Origin: Gammaproteobacteria bacterium
GTDB taxonomy: Bacteria > Pseudomonadota > Gammaproteobacteria > Pseudomonadales > Cellvibrionaceae
Assembly: GCA_021151835.1 (NCBI GenBank)
Contig: JAGKWO010000002.1
Location: 1 to 64,000, forward strand
DNA: 64,000 nucleotides
Direction: 5' to 3'
Part shown: positions 8,156-18,900 of the stretch, piece by piece
Position numbering within the stretch: the first letter of the stretch is position 1
How the letters are laid out: every line of letters starts with the position of its first letter
Translations under genes and position numbers: made by a program
The notes under the pieces: generated by a model
What the model was told of the DNA's origin: nothing
What the model saw: the letters and a program-made list of their open reading frames with translations, nothing else
Databases searched by the model: none

Positions 8156-8806
8156 ATGCACGATTTGTTCGAAAATGAAAGGCTCGGCGGTAGAGTGCAG
8201 CTTGGTGAGCAGGCGGTGGTTCTGCAAGGCTTTGCAATGTCCATTGCTAGCAATGTATTAGCACAGGTAGCGCTGATCGAAACCATTGCACCGTTTCGCC
8301 ATATGAAAACGCCCGGTGGATTTACCATGTCCGTCGCGCTCACGAATTGCGGTGCATTTGGGTGGACGTCGGACTCCAGGGGTTATCGATACACATCGAT
8401 TGATCCAATAACGGGGAAACCCTGGCCGGATATGCCAAAAGAATTTTTGACCTTGGCCAGGGCGGCGGCAAATGAAGCAGGTTTTAGTGATTTTGTGCCG
8501 GACGCTTGTTTAATTAATCGATATGTCGCCGGCGCCAGGCTGTCCTTACACCAGGATAAAGATGAGCTGGATTTCAGTGCACCGATTGTGTCCGTCTCAC
8601 TGGGAATACCGGCCATTTTCCAATTTGGGGGCTTGGAAAGAACCGACCCAACCCGCAAGGTTCCGTTATTCCACGGTGATGTAGTTGTATGGGGAGGCGT
8701 AGATCGCTTGAAGTACCATGGCGTTTTACCGATCAAGCAAAATTCACATTCGACAACAGGAGAGCAACGAATTAACCTTACGTTTCGCAAAGTATCGTCA
8801 CGCTGA
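8156..8806 (+). CDS. alkB: Alpha-ketoglutarate-dependent DNA/RNA dealkylase AlkB
   Basis: A 216-residue Fe(II)/2-oxoglutarate dioxygenase that oxidatively removes alkyl groups such as 1-methyladenine and 3-methylcytosine from DNA. The iron ligands are H132 and D134 (HQD motif) and H188 (KYHGV); 2-oxoglutarate contacts are R205 and R211 in RINLTFR. Total length and residue spacing match E. coli AlkB almost position for position. It is not next to ada. The Shine-Dalgarno before 8156 is weak (GCGAGA). A short tandem repeat follows the stop. Confidence 0.95.
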   Translation: MHDLFENERLGGRVQLGEQAVVLQGFAMSIASNVLAQVALIETIAPFRHMKTPGGFTMSVALTNCGAFGWTSDSRGYRYTSIDPITGKPWPDMPKEFLTLARAAANEAGFSDFVPDACLINRYVAGARLSLHQDKDELDFSAPIVSVSLGIPAIFQFGGLERTDPTRKVPLFHGDVVVWGGVDRLKYHGVLPIKQNSHSTTGEQRINLTFRKVSSR

Positions 8807-8810
8807 CCGG

Positions 8811-8861
8811 AGGCCGTTATATGTTGAAGGCCGTTATATGTTGGAGGTCGCTATATATCGC
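8811..8861. repeat. 17-bp tandem repeat, three copies, just after alkB
   Basis: Three head-to-tail units begin five bases after the alkB stop: AGGCCGTTATATGTTGA (8811-8827), AGGCCGTTATATGTTGG (8828-8844) and the more diverged AGGTCGCTATATATCGC (8845-8861). The first two differ at one position. No coding role is apparent. Confidence 0.85.
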
Positions 8862-9083
8862 TTTTATTAATTACCGCCACAACAGAATAGCCACGCTGGG
8901 CAATGTTTATTTCGGCCGACCGATATTAAGCGTTCCTTTATTATTAGCAGCAGCCAGATCATCTAGTGGGACATATTAAATAAAGTGTTGGTTCCAGATA
9001 CACGAATAATAATAAATCTTAACAAATCCCGGATTTACAAGAAATTATCCCGTACTAAAGTAAAAATAAAGCAGGAGGTATTT

Positions 9084-9317
9084 ATGAAAAAAATAATTTC
9101 CAGCAACGAGTTGTTCAAAATTTTATGTGTTGAAGTTTACGATAATAATAAGGAATCGCTCACTTCACATTATGAATTGATCGAAGAACCCAATAGAGTG
9201 GTAGATGTTTTCGATACGCTATCAGTTGCTGAAGCTGTGATGCAGCAAAAGACTGAATTCTGGCGCAGCCTGATAAAACGCGTACCGCTCTATTTTGAGG
9301 TACGTTTCATTGCATAG
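9084..9317 (+). CDS. Small conserved protein of an unnamed family (paralogue B), 77 aa
   Basis: A 77-residue protein with the same core as the products at 4008 and 20268: V-x-VYD, acidic or polar patch, HYELIEEP, then VFDTLSVAEA. It carries its own C-terminal extension (FWRSLIKRVPLYFEVRF). An in-frame ATG exists at 8985, but the ATG at 9084 has AGGAGGT four bases upstream and aligns with the start of paralogue A. The gene stands alone. Function unknown. Confidence 0.65.
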   Translation: MKKIISSNELFKILCVEVYDNNKESLTSHYELIEEPNRVVDVFDTLSVAEAVMQQKTEFWRSLIKRVPLYFEVRFIA

Positions 9318-9921
9318 ATAATTTGCTAGTGAAATTTTTTGCAACTGGCTCCACCATCATCGATAAAGACTCAACGGTGAACAGCGCGTCTCCCCGGATG
9401 ATTATCGTTGCAATGGTTTAGCGTCGGGCTTTTTACACATCGTCGGCTCCTTCCTTGAAATCCCTTGTCGGGTTCCGGATGTACCGCTATTGTGGGCGGA
9501 TTTTGCCATTGGTTGCCCCAAGGCCGATCTGGATAGTGACCTTTTTATTGCGCAACAGATTCCGATATGACCTTCACGGTCAGCTAAGACACTACATGAA
9601 ATTGGTAGCGGATTGGCGCCAAAATCATAAAAATAAACCGTATTTCTGGTCTAGTATGAAATCCAAATTTCAATGCAGCCACAATCCAAATACACTATGC
9701 CGAAATTTCTTGAACTCACTGGCGATATGTGTTCCTTTTCACGTCCCGGCAGCAATTGTAAACGGGATAGTTGATTGTCGTTTAATTTAATACAGAATAG
9801 CCTCCCGATTACAAAGCAGCGTTCTGGTGATCAAATGATGTGCACCCGGAAACCATACGGATTTTGATAATCGCAACGCCGGAACAATTTGCTATTAATA
9901 TCACTTTTAAGCGGAACGTTC
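9318..9921. other. Intergenic region without a supported gene
   Basis: About 600 bases between paralogue B and the hybrid kinase. The one moderate open frame (9455-9790, plus strand) has no good ribosome-binding site, unusual composition and no recognisable motif, and I do not accept it. The promoter of the kinase should lie near the right end. Confidence 0.5.
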
Positions 9922-11868
9922 ATGAAAGCAAATAAAGTTATTAATGTTTTGTTGGTGGACGACGAACGCGCTAATTTGATCGCGATCCGCGCTATTCTTG
10001 AAAATCCCGGTGTTAATTTGATATATGCCGCATCGGGTGAAGAAGCGTTACGCCAAGCCCTTACACATGACTTCGCGGTTATCTTGCTGGACTTTTATTT
10101 GCCAACTATCGGTGGTCTCGAAGTGGCGCAAATAATTCGAACCCGGTCGCAAACCCCGATTATATTTATCACCGCTTCCCGCCCGGAAGAGTTTCCGGTA
10201 GAAGAAGCTTATTCTTTGGGTGCGGTTGATTATCTGACCAAGCCGTATAACCCCATCGTATTAAAATCCAAAGTCAATTTTTTTATCGAACTCTACAAGC
10301 GCACCGAAGCATTGGCCGCAAGTGAGCGGGCAAGGTATTTATCCGAATTAAATATTAAAGATGGCCGCATACGCCTGATATTGGAGAATGCAAAAGGTTA
10401 CGCATTCATAGTCACCGATATCCACGGCATTATTACTGAATGGGAAGGCGATGCCAGTGCAGTAACAGGCTGGAGCGCCGACGAAATGATTGGCAAGTCG
10501 ATTGCTTCCATCTACACCGATGATGATCGTGCAACGGGATATCCGGCGATTGAACTTGAACTCGCTGTCAGGAATGACGTTGCCGCTGATAAACGCTGGC
10601 ACATCCGCAAGGACCGCTCATTATTTTATGCCGATGGTGTCCTGGTTCCGCTAAAAGATACAGCGGGGCAAGTCCATGGCTTCAGCAAAATTTTTCGCGA
10701 TGAAACCAGCGAGCGACTGGCAAATGAAGAATTGCGGCGGTTGGCTGAAAACCTGGCAGAAGTGGACCGGCGCAAGACCGAATTCCTGGCAACATTGGCC
10801 CATGAACTCCGGAATCCACTTGCACCGATCAAGAACGGTTTGCGGATATTGCGCCTGGGTGGGGATGTGAATGCCGCTACCGCCAAAACACATGAAATGA
10901 TGGAACGACAAGTGAACCATATGGTTCATTTAGTAGATGACCTGCTGGATATCTCGCGCATCAGCGGCGGCAAAATCGAGCTGAAAAAAGAATTAATCAC
11001 TATCAGGGAATTGGTGACCAGTGCGGTTGAAACCAGCATTCCACATATTGAAAGCGGGCAACATAAATTAAATATTAACATCGAAGACGATTCCTTATCG
11101 CTGTATGTCGATTCCAATCGTATAGCACAGGTTATTTCCAACCTTCTTAATAACGCGGCGAAATACACCAGGCCAGGTGGCCATATTGAATTGTTAGCCT
11201 TCGTGGAAGCAAACGAGGTGGTGTTATCCGTTGAAGATAACGGTATTGGTATTCCCGCGCAGGAACTGTGCAATATTTTTGAGATGTTCAACCAGGTTGA
11301 GCGAAACATGGGGCACGCACAGGGTGGATTGGGCATAGGGCTAACCCTGGTGCGCCAATTGGTTGAGTTACATGGAGGTACGATTTACGCCTCAAGCACC
11401 GAGAACGTCGGGAGCAAATTTACCGTCAGGTTGCCGCTCGCCAATGTCGATCACCTAGCGCCCGCCGCCCCGGCAGCCGCCGTAACGGGAAGCACGAAAG
11501 CGTTGCGGATATTGATTGTCGATGACAATGTCGATGCGGCGCACAGCTTGCGATCATTGCTGGAGTTTGGCGGCCACACCCTGTTCGTAGCCCATGATGG
11601 TTACGAGGCGATCAAGATGGTACAGAATTATCGGCCCCATGTTGCGTTTATGGATATCGGCATGCCCGGTATGGATGGCTACGAAACTGCCAGTGAAATC
11701 CGGAAGCTGGACGACGTTAGCGGAATAACCCTGGTGGCGTTAACGGGCTGGGGCGCAGATAACGATAAAAATCGTTCACACGCAGCGGGTTTCAATAAAC
11801 ATTTGATCAAACCGGCATCGCTGGAGGTAATCGATTCATTGTTATCATCGATAGAGCCTTCTTTTTAA
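9922..11868 (+). CDS. Hybrid sensor histidine kinase (REC-PAS-HisKA-HATPase-REC)
   Basis: A 648-residue cytoplasmic hybrid kinase without membrane segments. Order: receiver (DD at 13-14, phospho-acceptor D57 in ILLDFYLP, K108 in TKPY), PAS (about 153-262), HisKA with H294 in LAHELRNPL, HATPase (N box NLLNNAAKY, DNGIGI, GGLGIGL; about 400-515), and a C-terminal receiver with D578 in FMDIGMPGMDGY. An N-terminal receiver suggests control by phosphorelay input. The ATG at 9922 is preferred to one at 9889 because it begins directly at the receiver. It lies upstream of the larger HAMP-kinase operon but has its own spacing. Confidence 0.9.
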   Translation: MKANKVINVLLVDDERANLIAIRAILENPGVNLIYAASGEEALRQALTHDFAVILLDFYLPTIGGLEVAQIIRTRSQTPIIFITASRPEEFPVEEAYSLGAVDYLTKPYNPIVLKSKVNFFIELYKRTEALAASERARYLSELNIKDGRIRLILENAKGYAFIVTDIHGIITEWEGDASAVTGWSADEMIGKSIASIYTDDDRATGYPAIELELAVRNDVAADKRWHIRKDRSLFYADGVLVPLKDTAGQVHGFSKIFRDETSERLANEELRRLAENLAEVDRRKTEFLATLAHELRNPLAPIKNGLRILRLGGDVNAATAKTHEMMERQVNHMVHLVDDLLDISRISGGKIELKKELITIRELVTSAVETSIPHIESGQHKLNINIEDDSLSLYVDSNRIAQVISNLLNNAAKYTRPGGHIELLAFVEANEVVLSVEDNGIGIPAQELCNIFEMFNQVERNMGHAQGGLGIGLTLVRQLVELHGGTIYASSTENVGSKFTVRLPLANVDHLAPAAPAAAVTGSTKALRILIVDDNVDAAHSLRSLLEFGGHTLFVAHDGYEAIKMVQNYRPHVAFMDIGMPGMDGYETASEIRKLDDVSGITLVALTGWGADNDKNRSHAAGFNKHLIKPASLEVIDSLLSSIEPSF

Positions 11869-11958
11869 TAGACCTCCTTTTTTTAAATCTTTTGCTAGTA
11901 ATGCTGTAACAGTAATATCCCTGGAATTTTAAAAATAAAGTAAACAAAACAAAAAACG

Positions 11959-12351
11959 ATGAAATCGAATGAAATTTCCAACGAGCTGCGACGCTTCATA
12001 AATTCAATTGTGTCCATTCCACACCTTGAAATTATGCTGTTGTTGCAGCAGTCGCCCGAACAGGTATGGAGCACAGCGACCATTGCGCAACGGATTTACG
12101 TCAGCCAGGCGCAGGCCGCAACCATGCTACACGATCTGACCACGGCGGGTATTTGCCGCCCGGTGTCGGGGAGCACCGATGAGTTTTTGTATTCGCCGTC
12201 ATTCCCGGAGTTGAAAAATCTGGTTGACGAACTTGCGGAATATTATCCGCGCCATTTGATTCAGGTTACCAATATGATCCATGCCAGATCGGCAGCGGGA
12301 GCCCGTGTACAAATGTTCGCCGATGCGTTCAAATTTCTTAAGGATAAATAA
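11959..12351 (+). CDS. Winged-helix HTH protein heading the HAMP-kinase operon
   Basis: A 130-residue cytoplasmic protein. Residues about 22-75 look like a winged helix-turn-helix (LEIMLLLQQSPEQVWSTATI...VSQAQAATMLHDLTTAGICRP, with FLYSP as the wing). A helical C-terminal tail follows, suitable for dimerisation. Its stop TAA shares one base with the ATG of the next gene (TAATG), so it is coupled to the DUF5985 genes. The Shine-Dalgarno before 11959 is poor in an A-rich leader. It could regulate the locus or act as an output adaptor; neither is shown. Confidence 0.7.
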   Translation: MKSNEISNELRRFINSIVSIPHLEIMLLLQQSPEQVWSTATIAQRIYVSQAQAATMLHDLTTAGICRPVSGSTDEFLYSPSFPELKNLVDELAEYYPRHLIQVTNMIHARSAAGARVQMFADAFKFLKDK

Positions 12352-12605
12352 TGGCTCCTCTTATTTACACATTATGTGCCGTGACGTCCTTGATATGCGC
12401 GGCCCTCCTCCTGCGCGGCTACTTTAATAGCCGTTACCGGTTGCTGCTCTGGGCCGGTTTATGTTTCTCCGCGCTCACCGTGAATAATTTACTCATGGTG
12501 ACCGATAAAATATTTTTTGCCCAGGAAAATATGTTGACGCTCCGTTTAGTGGTGACATTAATTGCACTGTGCTTTTTATTGTATGGATTAATATTTGACG
12601 AGTAG
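12351..12605 (+). CDS. DUF5985 membrane protein, first copy
   Basis: An 84-residue protein with about three hydrophobic helices (LIYTLCAVTSLICAALLLRGY, LLLWAGLCFSALTVNNLLMV, and LRLVVTLIALCFLLYGLIF). This fits DUF5985, a family of small inner-membrane proteins usually encoded in pairs beside HAMP-repeat histidine kinases. It overlaps the HTH gene by one base and is five bases from the second copy. As the kinase has no membrane segment of its own, these proteins may supply its membrane attachment or input; that is inference. Confidence 0.8.
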   Translation: MAPLIYTLCAVTSLICAALLLRGYFNSRYRLLLWAGLCFSALTVNNLLMVTDKIFFAQENMLTLRLVVTLIALCFLLYGLIFDE

Positions 12606-12610
12606 AAAAA

Positions 12611-12889
12611 ATGAATGAAATGTTAATCGGGGCTATCGTCGCTTGTTGTATCGTAATCGGTTTATTTTTCCTGCGTTTCTGGAAAAGAACCCAGGATATT
12701 TTCTTTCTTTTTTTTGCAATTTCTTTTTTTCTTGAAGGCCTGAACCGCGTATCACTGGTTATGTTTTCGAGTTTGCATGAAACATCACCCGGTTATTATT
12801 TGGTGCGTTTGATTGCCTACAGTTTCATCATCATCGCAATTCTGGTTAAAAATAGACGGCGCGGATTGAAAAAAAACACCACGCGCTAA
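12611..12889 (+). CDS. DUF5985 membrane protein, second copy
   Basis: A 92-residue protein, again three hydrophobic helices (AIVACCIVIGLFFLRFW, DIFFLFFAISFFLEGLNRVS, and YYLVRLIAYSFIIIAILV) ending in a basic tail KNRRRGLKK. It is a diverged paralogue of the preceding gene. The pair lies directly before the giant kinase and probably forms one transcript with it. Confidence 0.8.
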   Translation: MNEMLIGAIVACCIVIGLFFLRFWKRTQDIFFLFFAISFFLEGLNRVSLVMFSSLHETSPGYYLVRLIAYSFIIIAILVKNRRRGLKKNTTR

Positions 12890-12949
12890 CGACGCCATGT
12901 ATGCATATTGCTATCGCTAAAACCATTCAGGAACAACCGGGAGTTAACC

Positions 12950-15900
12950 ATGGATACCGCTGTGCAGTTGGATGAACAACTCGACGTGAAAGCCCTTTTA
13001 AATGCGCTCATGGCATTAAAAAAAGGCGACTTTTCAGTCCGCCTGCCCGCAGACCTCACGGGCATATCCGGCAAGATCGCCGATACGCTTAACGAGATTA
13101 TTGAGTCCAATGCACTGCTCGCAAAAGGTATCGCTGACGTCAGCCGCGATGTAGGTCGTGAAGGTCGCTTATCGCAACGCGCGATGATTCCGTCAGTAAC
13201 GGGCGGCTGGGCGACGATCGTGAATTCGGTGAACACCTTGATCGATGACCTGGTTCGCCCCACAACGGAAATGGCGCGTGTGATCGGTGCAGTGGCAAAG
13301 GGTGATCTGTCACAAACCATGGCGCTGGATGTGGATGGCCGCGCGCTCAAAGGCCAGTTCCTTCGCTCGGCAACCACCGCCAACACGATGGTTGAACAAT
13401 TGTCATCGTTCGCATCGGAAGTAACCCGCGTGGCGCGGGAAGTGGGAACCGAAGGTAAACTGGGTGGCCAGGCAAACGTACCGGGTGTTGCAGGCACATG
13501 GAAGGACCTGACTGACTCAGTGAACTCCATGGCCGGCAACCTCACCTCGCAAGTGCGTAACATTGCGGACGTAACTACCGCCGTAGCAAACGGCGATCTC
13601 TCCAAAAAAATTACCGTGGACGTGCGCGGTGAAATCCTGCAATTGAAAGACACCATCAACACCATGGTGGACCAATTGCGTTCCTTCGCCTCGGAAGTAA
13701 CGCGTGTTGCGCGTGAAGTGGGTACCGAAGGAAAGCTGGGCGGACAAGCCTACGTGCCCGGTGTGGGCGGCACCTGGAAAGACCTTACCGACAACGTAAA
13801 TTTCATGGCGACCAACCTGACCGACCAGGTGCGGAACATTGCCGATGTAACCACGGCAGTGGCCAACGGCGATCTCTCCAAAAAAATTACCGTGGACGTA
13901 AAAGGTGAAATCCTGCAATTGAAAGACACCATCAACGTGATGGTGGACCAGCTCTCATCGTTTGCATCGGAAGTAACGCGCGTGGCACGGGAGGTAGGCA
14001 CCGAAGGTAAGCTCGGTGGCCAGGCGCAAGTAAAAGGGGTGGCGGGTACCTGGAAAGATTTGACCGACTCCGTGAATTCGATGGCCGGCAACCTCACCTC
14101 GCAAGTGCGGAACATCGCCGATGTAACCACGGCGGTGGCCAACGGCGACCTCTCCAAAAAAATTACCGTGGATGTAAAAGGTGAAATCCTTGAATTGAAA
14201 AACACCATCAACGTGATGGTGGATCAGCTGTCATCATTTGCATCGGAAGTAACACGTGTTGCGCGGGAAGTGGGTACGGAAGGAAAGCTCGGCGGCCAGG
14301 CGCAAGTAAAAGGCGTGGGCGGAACCTGGAAAGACCTTACCGACAACGTAAATTTCATGGCCTCCAACTTAACGGGACAAGTGCGCAATATTGCGGAGGT
14401 AACCACGGCGGTAGCGCGCGGTGATTTGTCAAAGAAAATTACCGTGGATGTAAAGGGTGAAATCCTGCAATTGAAAGACACCATCAACGTCATGGTGGAC
14501 CAGCTCAACTCGTTTGCATCGGAAGTAACGCGCGTGGCGCGCGAAGTGGGTACGGAAGGAAAGCTCGGTGGCCAGGCGCAAGTAAAAGGCGTGGGCGGAA
14601 CCTGGAAAGACCTCACCGACAACGTAAATTTCATGGCCTCCAACTTAACCGGGCAAGTGCGCAATATTGCCGATGTAACTACCGCCGTAGCGCGCGGTGA
14701 TTTATCAAAAAAAATCACCGTGGATGTAAAAGGTGAAATCCTTGAATTGAAAGACACCATCAACGTGATGGTGGATCAGCTTTCGTCATTTGCGTCGGAA
14801 GTAACCCGCGTGGCGCGGGAGGTGGGAACAGAAGGAAAGTTGGGCGGGCAAGCAAACGTATCCGGGGTCGCAGGGACGTGGAAAGATTTGACCGACTCGG
14901 TGAATTCCATGGCCGGTAACCTGACCGATCAGGTGCGCAACATCGCCGAGGTAACCACGGCGGTGGCCAATGGTGACCTCTCCAAAAAAATTACAGTGGA
15001 TGTAAAAGGCGAAATTTTTGAATTAAAAAATACCATCAACGTGATGGTGGACCAGCTCAACTCGTTTGCATCGGAAGTAACCCGCGTAGCGCGGGAGGTA
15101 GGTACCGAAGGAAAGCTCGGTGGCCAGGCGCAAGTAAAAGGCGTGGGTGGAACTTGGAAAGACCTCACCGATAACGTGAATTTCATGGCGTCCAACCTGA
15201 CCGGGCAAGTGCGTAACATTGCGGATGTAACCACCGCCGTAGCACGCGGTGACTTATCGAAAAAAATCACGGCGGATGCGAAAGGCGAAATCCTTGAATT
15301 GAAAGACACCATCAACGTGATGGTGGATCAGCTCTCGTCATTCGCATCGGAAGTAACCCGGGTAGCGCGTGAAGTAGGTACCGAAGGAAAGCTCGGCGGC
15401 CAGGCAAATGTATCCGGTGTCGCCGGTACCTGGAAGGATCTTACTGACTCGGTGAACTCCATGGCCGGCAACCTCACTTCGCAAGTGCGTAACATTGCTG
15501 ACGTAACTACAGCGGTGGCAAACGGTGACCTCTCCAAGAAAATTTCGGCGGATGCGAAAGGTGAAATTCTCCAGCTGAAAGACACGATTAACACGATGGT
15601 GGATCAATTGCGTTCATTCGCATCGGAAGTAACTCGTGTAGCGCGGGAGGTGGGTACCGAAGGCCGACTCGGTGGACAGGCAAACGTTCCCGGCGCCTCC
15701 GGAACCTGGAAAGACCTTACCGACAACGTAAATTTCATGGCATCCAACCTGACCGACCAGGTGCGGAATATCGCCACGGTAACCACTGCGGTAGCGAACG
15801 GTGACCTTTCGAAAAAAATCACGGTGGATGTAAAAGGTGAAATCCTCCAATTGAAAGACACCATCAACGTGATGGTGGATCAGTTGTCATCATTTGCATC

Positions 15901-18900
15901 GGAAGTAACACGCGTTGCGCGGGAAGTGGGTACCGAAGGTAAGCTCGGCGGCCAGGCGCAAGTAAAAGGCGCGGCGGGTACCTGGAAAGATTTGACCGAT
16001 AACGTGAACTTCATGGCCGCAAACCTGACCGCGCAAGTGCGCGGTATTGCGGGTGTGGTAACGGCGGTAGCCAACGGCGACCTCAAGAAAAAACTCACCG
16101 TGGCAGCACAAGGTGAAATTGCCGCGCTTGCCAATACCATTAACGAAATGACTGACACCCTCGCCGTATTTGCGGACCAGGCAACGACGGTAGCGCGCGA
16201 AGTGGGCGTGGAAGGAAAACTCGGCGGGCAAGCGAGCGTACCCGGTGCGGCCGGTACCTGGAAAGATTTGACCGAAAACGTAAACCAGCTCGCCGCTAAC
16301 CTTTCAACCCAGGTGCGTGCGATTGCGGAAGTAGCGACGGCGGTAACACGGGGTGACTTGTCACGGTCGATCCAGGTGGAAGCGCGCGGTGAAGTATCGG
16401 ATTTGAAAGACAACATCAACGAGATGATCCGCAACCTGAAAGAAACCACGCAGAAAAACGCACAACAGGATTGGCTCAAAACCAACCTCGCGCGCTTCAC
16501 CCGGTTGCTGCAAGGCCAGCGCGAACTGGAAACGGTAACGTCATTGATCCTTTCCGAATTGGCACCATTGATCAGCGCGCACCACGGCGTGTTCTACATG
16601 ATGGATGCGACCTCGGCGGATTCGCGTTTGCACATGATCGCCAGTTACGGTTACCGGTCCAGCCGTAAATTACCGACAGCGTTTCTTCCCGGTGAAGGCC
16701 TGGTGGGCCAATGTGCCTTGGAAAAAACACGCATCTGGCTCACCGATGTGCCCGCTAACTATATCCAGGTATCATCCGGCCTGGGTTCAGCGGCACCTAA
16801 CAATATTGTGATTTTGCCAATCCTGTTTGAACAGCAAGTTAAAGCGGTTATCGAAATTGCATCACTGGATCGCTTCACTGATACGCACTTGTCATTCCTG
16901 GATCAATTGATGGAATCCATCGGTGTGGTATTGAATACCATTGAGACCAACAGCCGCACTGAAAGCTTGTTAACACAATCGCAATCACTCGCGCAGGAAT
17001 TGCAACAAACCAACCAGGAACTGGCGGAAAAAGCGCGCTTGTTATCCGAACAAAATATTGAGGTGGAGCGCAAAAATACCGAGGTGGAACAAGCCAAAAT
17101 GGAATTGGAAGAGAAAGCGAGCCAGTTGGCGCTTTCTTCAAAATATAAATCTGAATTCCTGGCGAATATGTCCCATGAATTGCGCACTCCGTTAAACAGT
17201 CTGTTAATCCTTGCGCAGCAATTGAGTGATAACCCTAACGGTAACCTCACCGACAAACAGGTTGAATACGCACGCACTATCCACGGTTCCGGTAGTGATC
17301 TGTTAACGCTGATCAACGATATTCTCGATTTGTCCAAAATTGAATCCGGTACTGTTACGCTGGAAATCAGCGAGTATCGCTTCCTGGCTATTCGCAACTA
17401 TGTAGAGCGCACTTTCCGTCACATGGCGGAAGCAAAACAACTTGGCTTTTCAATCGAACTGGACGGCTCGTTACCCTCATCCCTGATGACGGATACCACG
17501 CGTTTGCAACAAATCCTGAAAAATTTATTATCCAACGCATTCAAGTTTACCTCGCGCGGTGAAGTCACCTTGCGCATCAGCCTGATTACCACCGGCTGGA
17601 GCGCAGACCACCCCACCCTGTCACAAGCTGATGCTGTACTTGCATTCTCGGTGAGCGATTCCGGGGTCGGTATTGCGGCCGATAAATTGCAATTAATCTT
17701 TGAAGCCTTCCAGCAAGCAGATGGAAGTACAGCGCGTCGTTATGGCGGTACAGGTTTGGGCTTATCGATCAGCCGTGAACTGGCGCGTTTGCTCGGCGGT
17801 GAAATTCGTGTTGAAAGCGAGGTTGATGTTGGCAGTACCTTTACTTTATTCCTGCCCTATCAAAAAGGCTCCAGCAATCTCGTTGAACTGACCACGCGCC
17901 AGCGCACTGCCGCATTGCCGCCAAACACCAGTAATATGACTTCCGTTCAAGCGGCGCCTAACGAACCATTATCGTTACCACAAGGGACTTTGCCGGCACC
18001 ACTTGAGCTTGAAGCAAACCTCGATGACCGGGCGTTGATTAACCAGGGAGACCCGACCGTGCTTATCGTTGAAGACGATCAACAGCGCGCGAATTTATTA
18101 TTGGATGCAGTGAGGGGCCATAATTTTAAAGGAGTATGGATTACTGCCGGGGACGCCGTATTGACTCTCGCCCGGGATTATCAGCCGTTGGCGATTTTTT
18201 TAAAACTGCAGTTGTATAACGCGGATGGATTCTCGGTGTTGGAGCGTTTGAAACGCGATCCGGCAACGCGCCATATTCCTGTTCACACCATGTCCGCCGC
18301 GGCGGATATCAACCCTGCCATCGAACAGGAGGAACGGGAGCAAAGCCTGCGCCTCGGGGCAATTTCCTATTTGCCCGGACTAACACACAGCGAGCGCTTA
18401 CAGCATGAACTTGCGCGGATCCAGGGTTATTTGCACCGCGAGAAACCCAAATTACTCGTTGTCGAAGATGATGATGTGCAGCGCAATAATATCGTTGAAC
18501 TCATAGGAACTGCCGACGTAGATATTATTGATGTAAATAATGGAAAGGATGCGCTCGCCGCATTATCGGCTACGCATTTTGATTGCGTAGTACTGGACTT
18601 GACACTTCCCGACATGGATGGATTTGACGTGATCGATATTATGGTTGGCGACGAACGCATGCGAGATGTGCCCGTGATCATTTACACCGCCAAAGAACTC
18701 AGCCGTAAGGAAGTGACTAAATTAAAACGAGTCGGAAAAACCATCGTTGTAAAAGATGCCCGCTCCCCGGAGCGATTGCTTAACGAAACGTCATTATTTC
18801 TGCACCGGGCGCATTCCGGTATGCCGGAGCAACAGCGTCGCATGATGGAAGCACTGCATGATGCCGGTGGCAGCCTGGCGGGACGCAAAGTATTGGTGGT

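Noticed and set aside
8811..8861. CRISPR-like array
   Set aside because: The units are directly abutting 17-mers without spacers, and no cas gene is present.
9455..9790. 111-codon plus-strand frame
   Set aside because: Cys/His/Arg-rich atypical composition, no ribosome-binding site and no motif.
12886..16500. Many long open frames antisense to the kinase repeat array
   Set aside because: They repeat with the same 276-bp period and are antisense reflections of the HAMP codons; no ribosome-binding sites or independent motifs.
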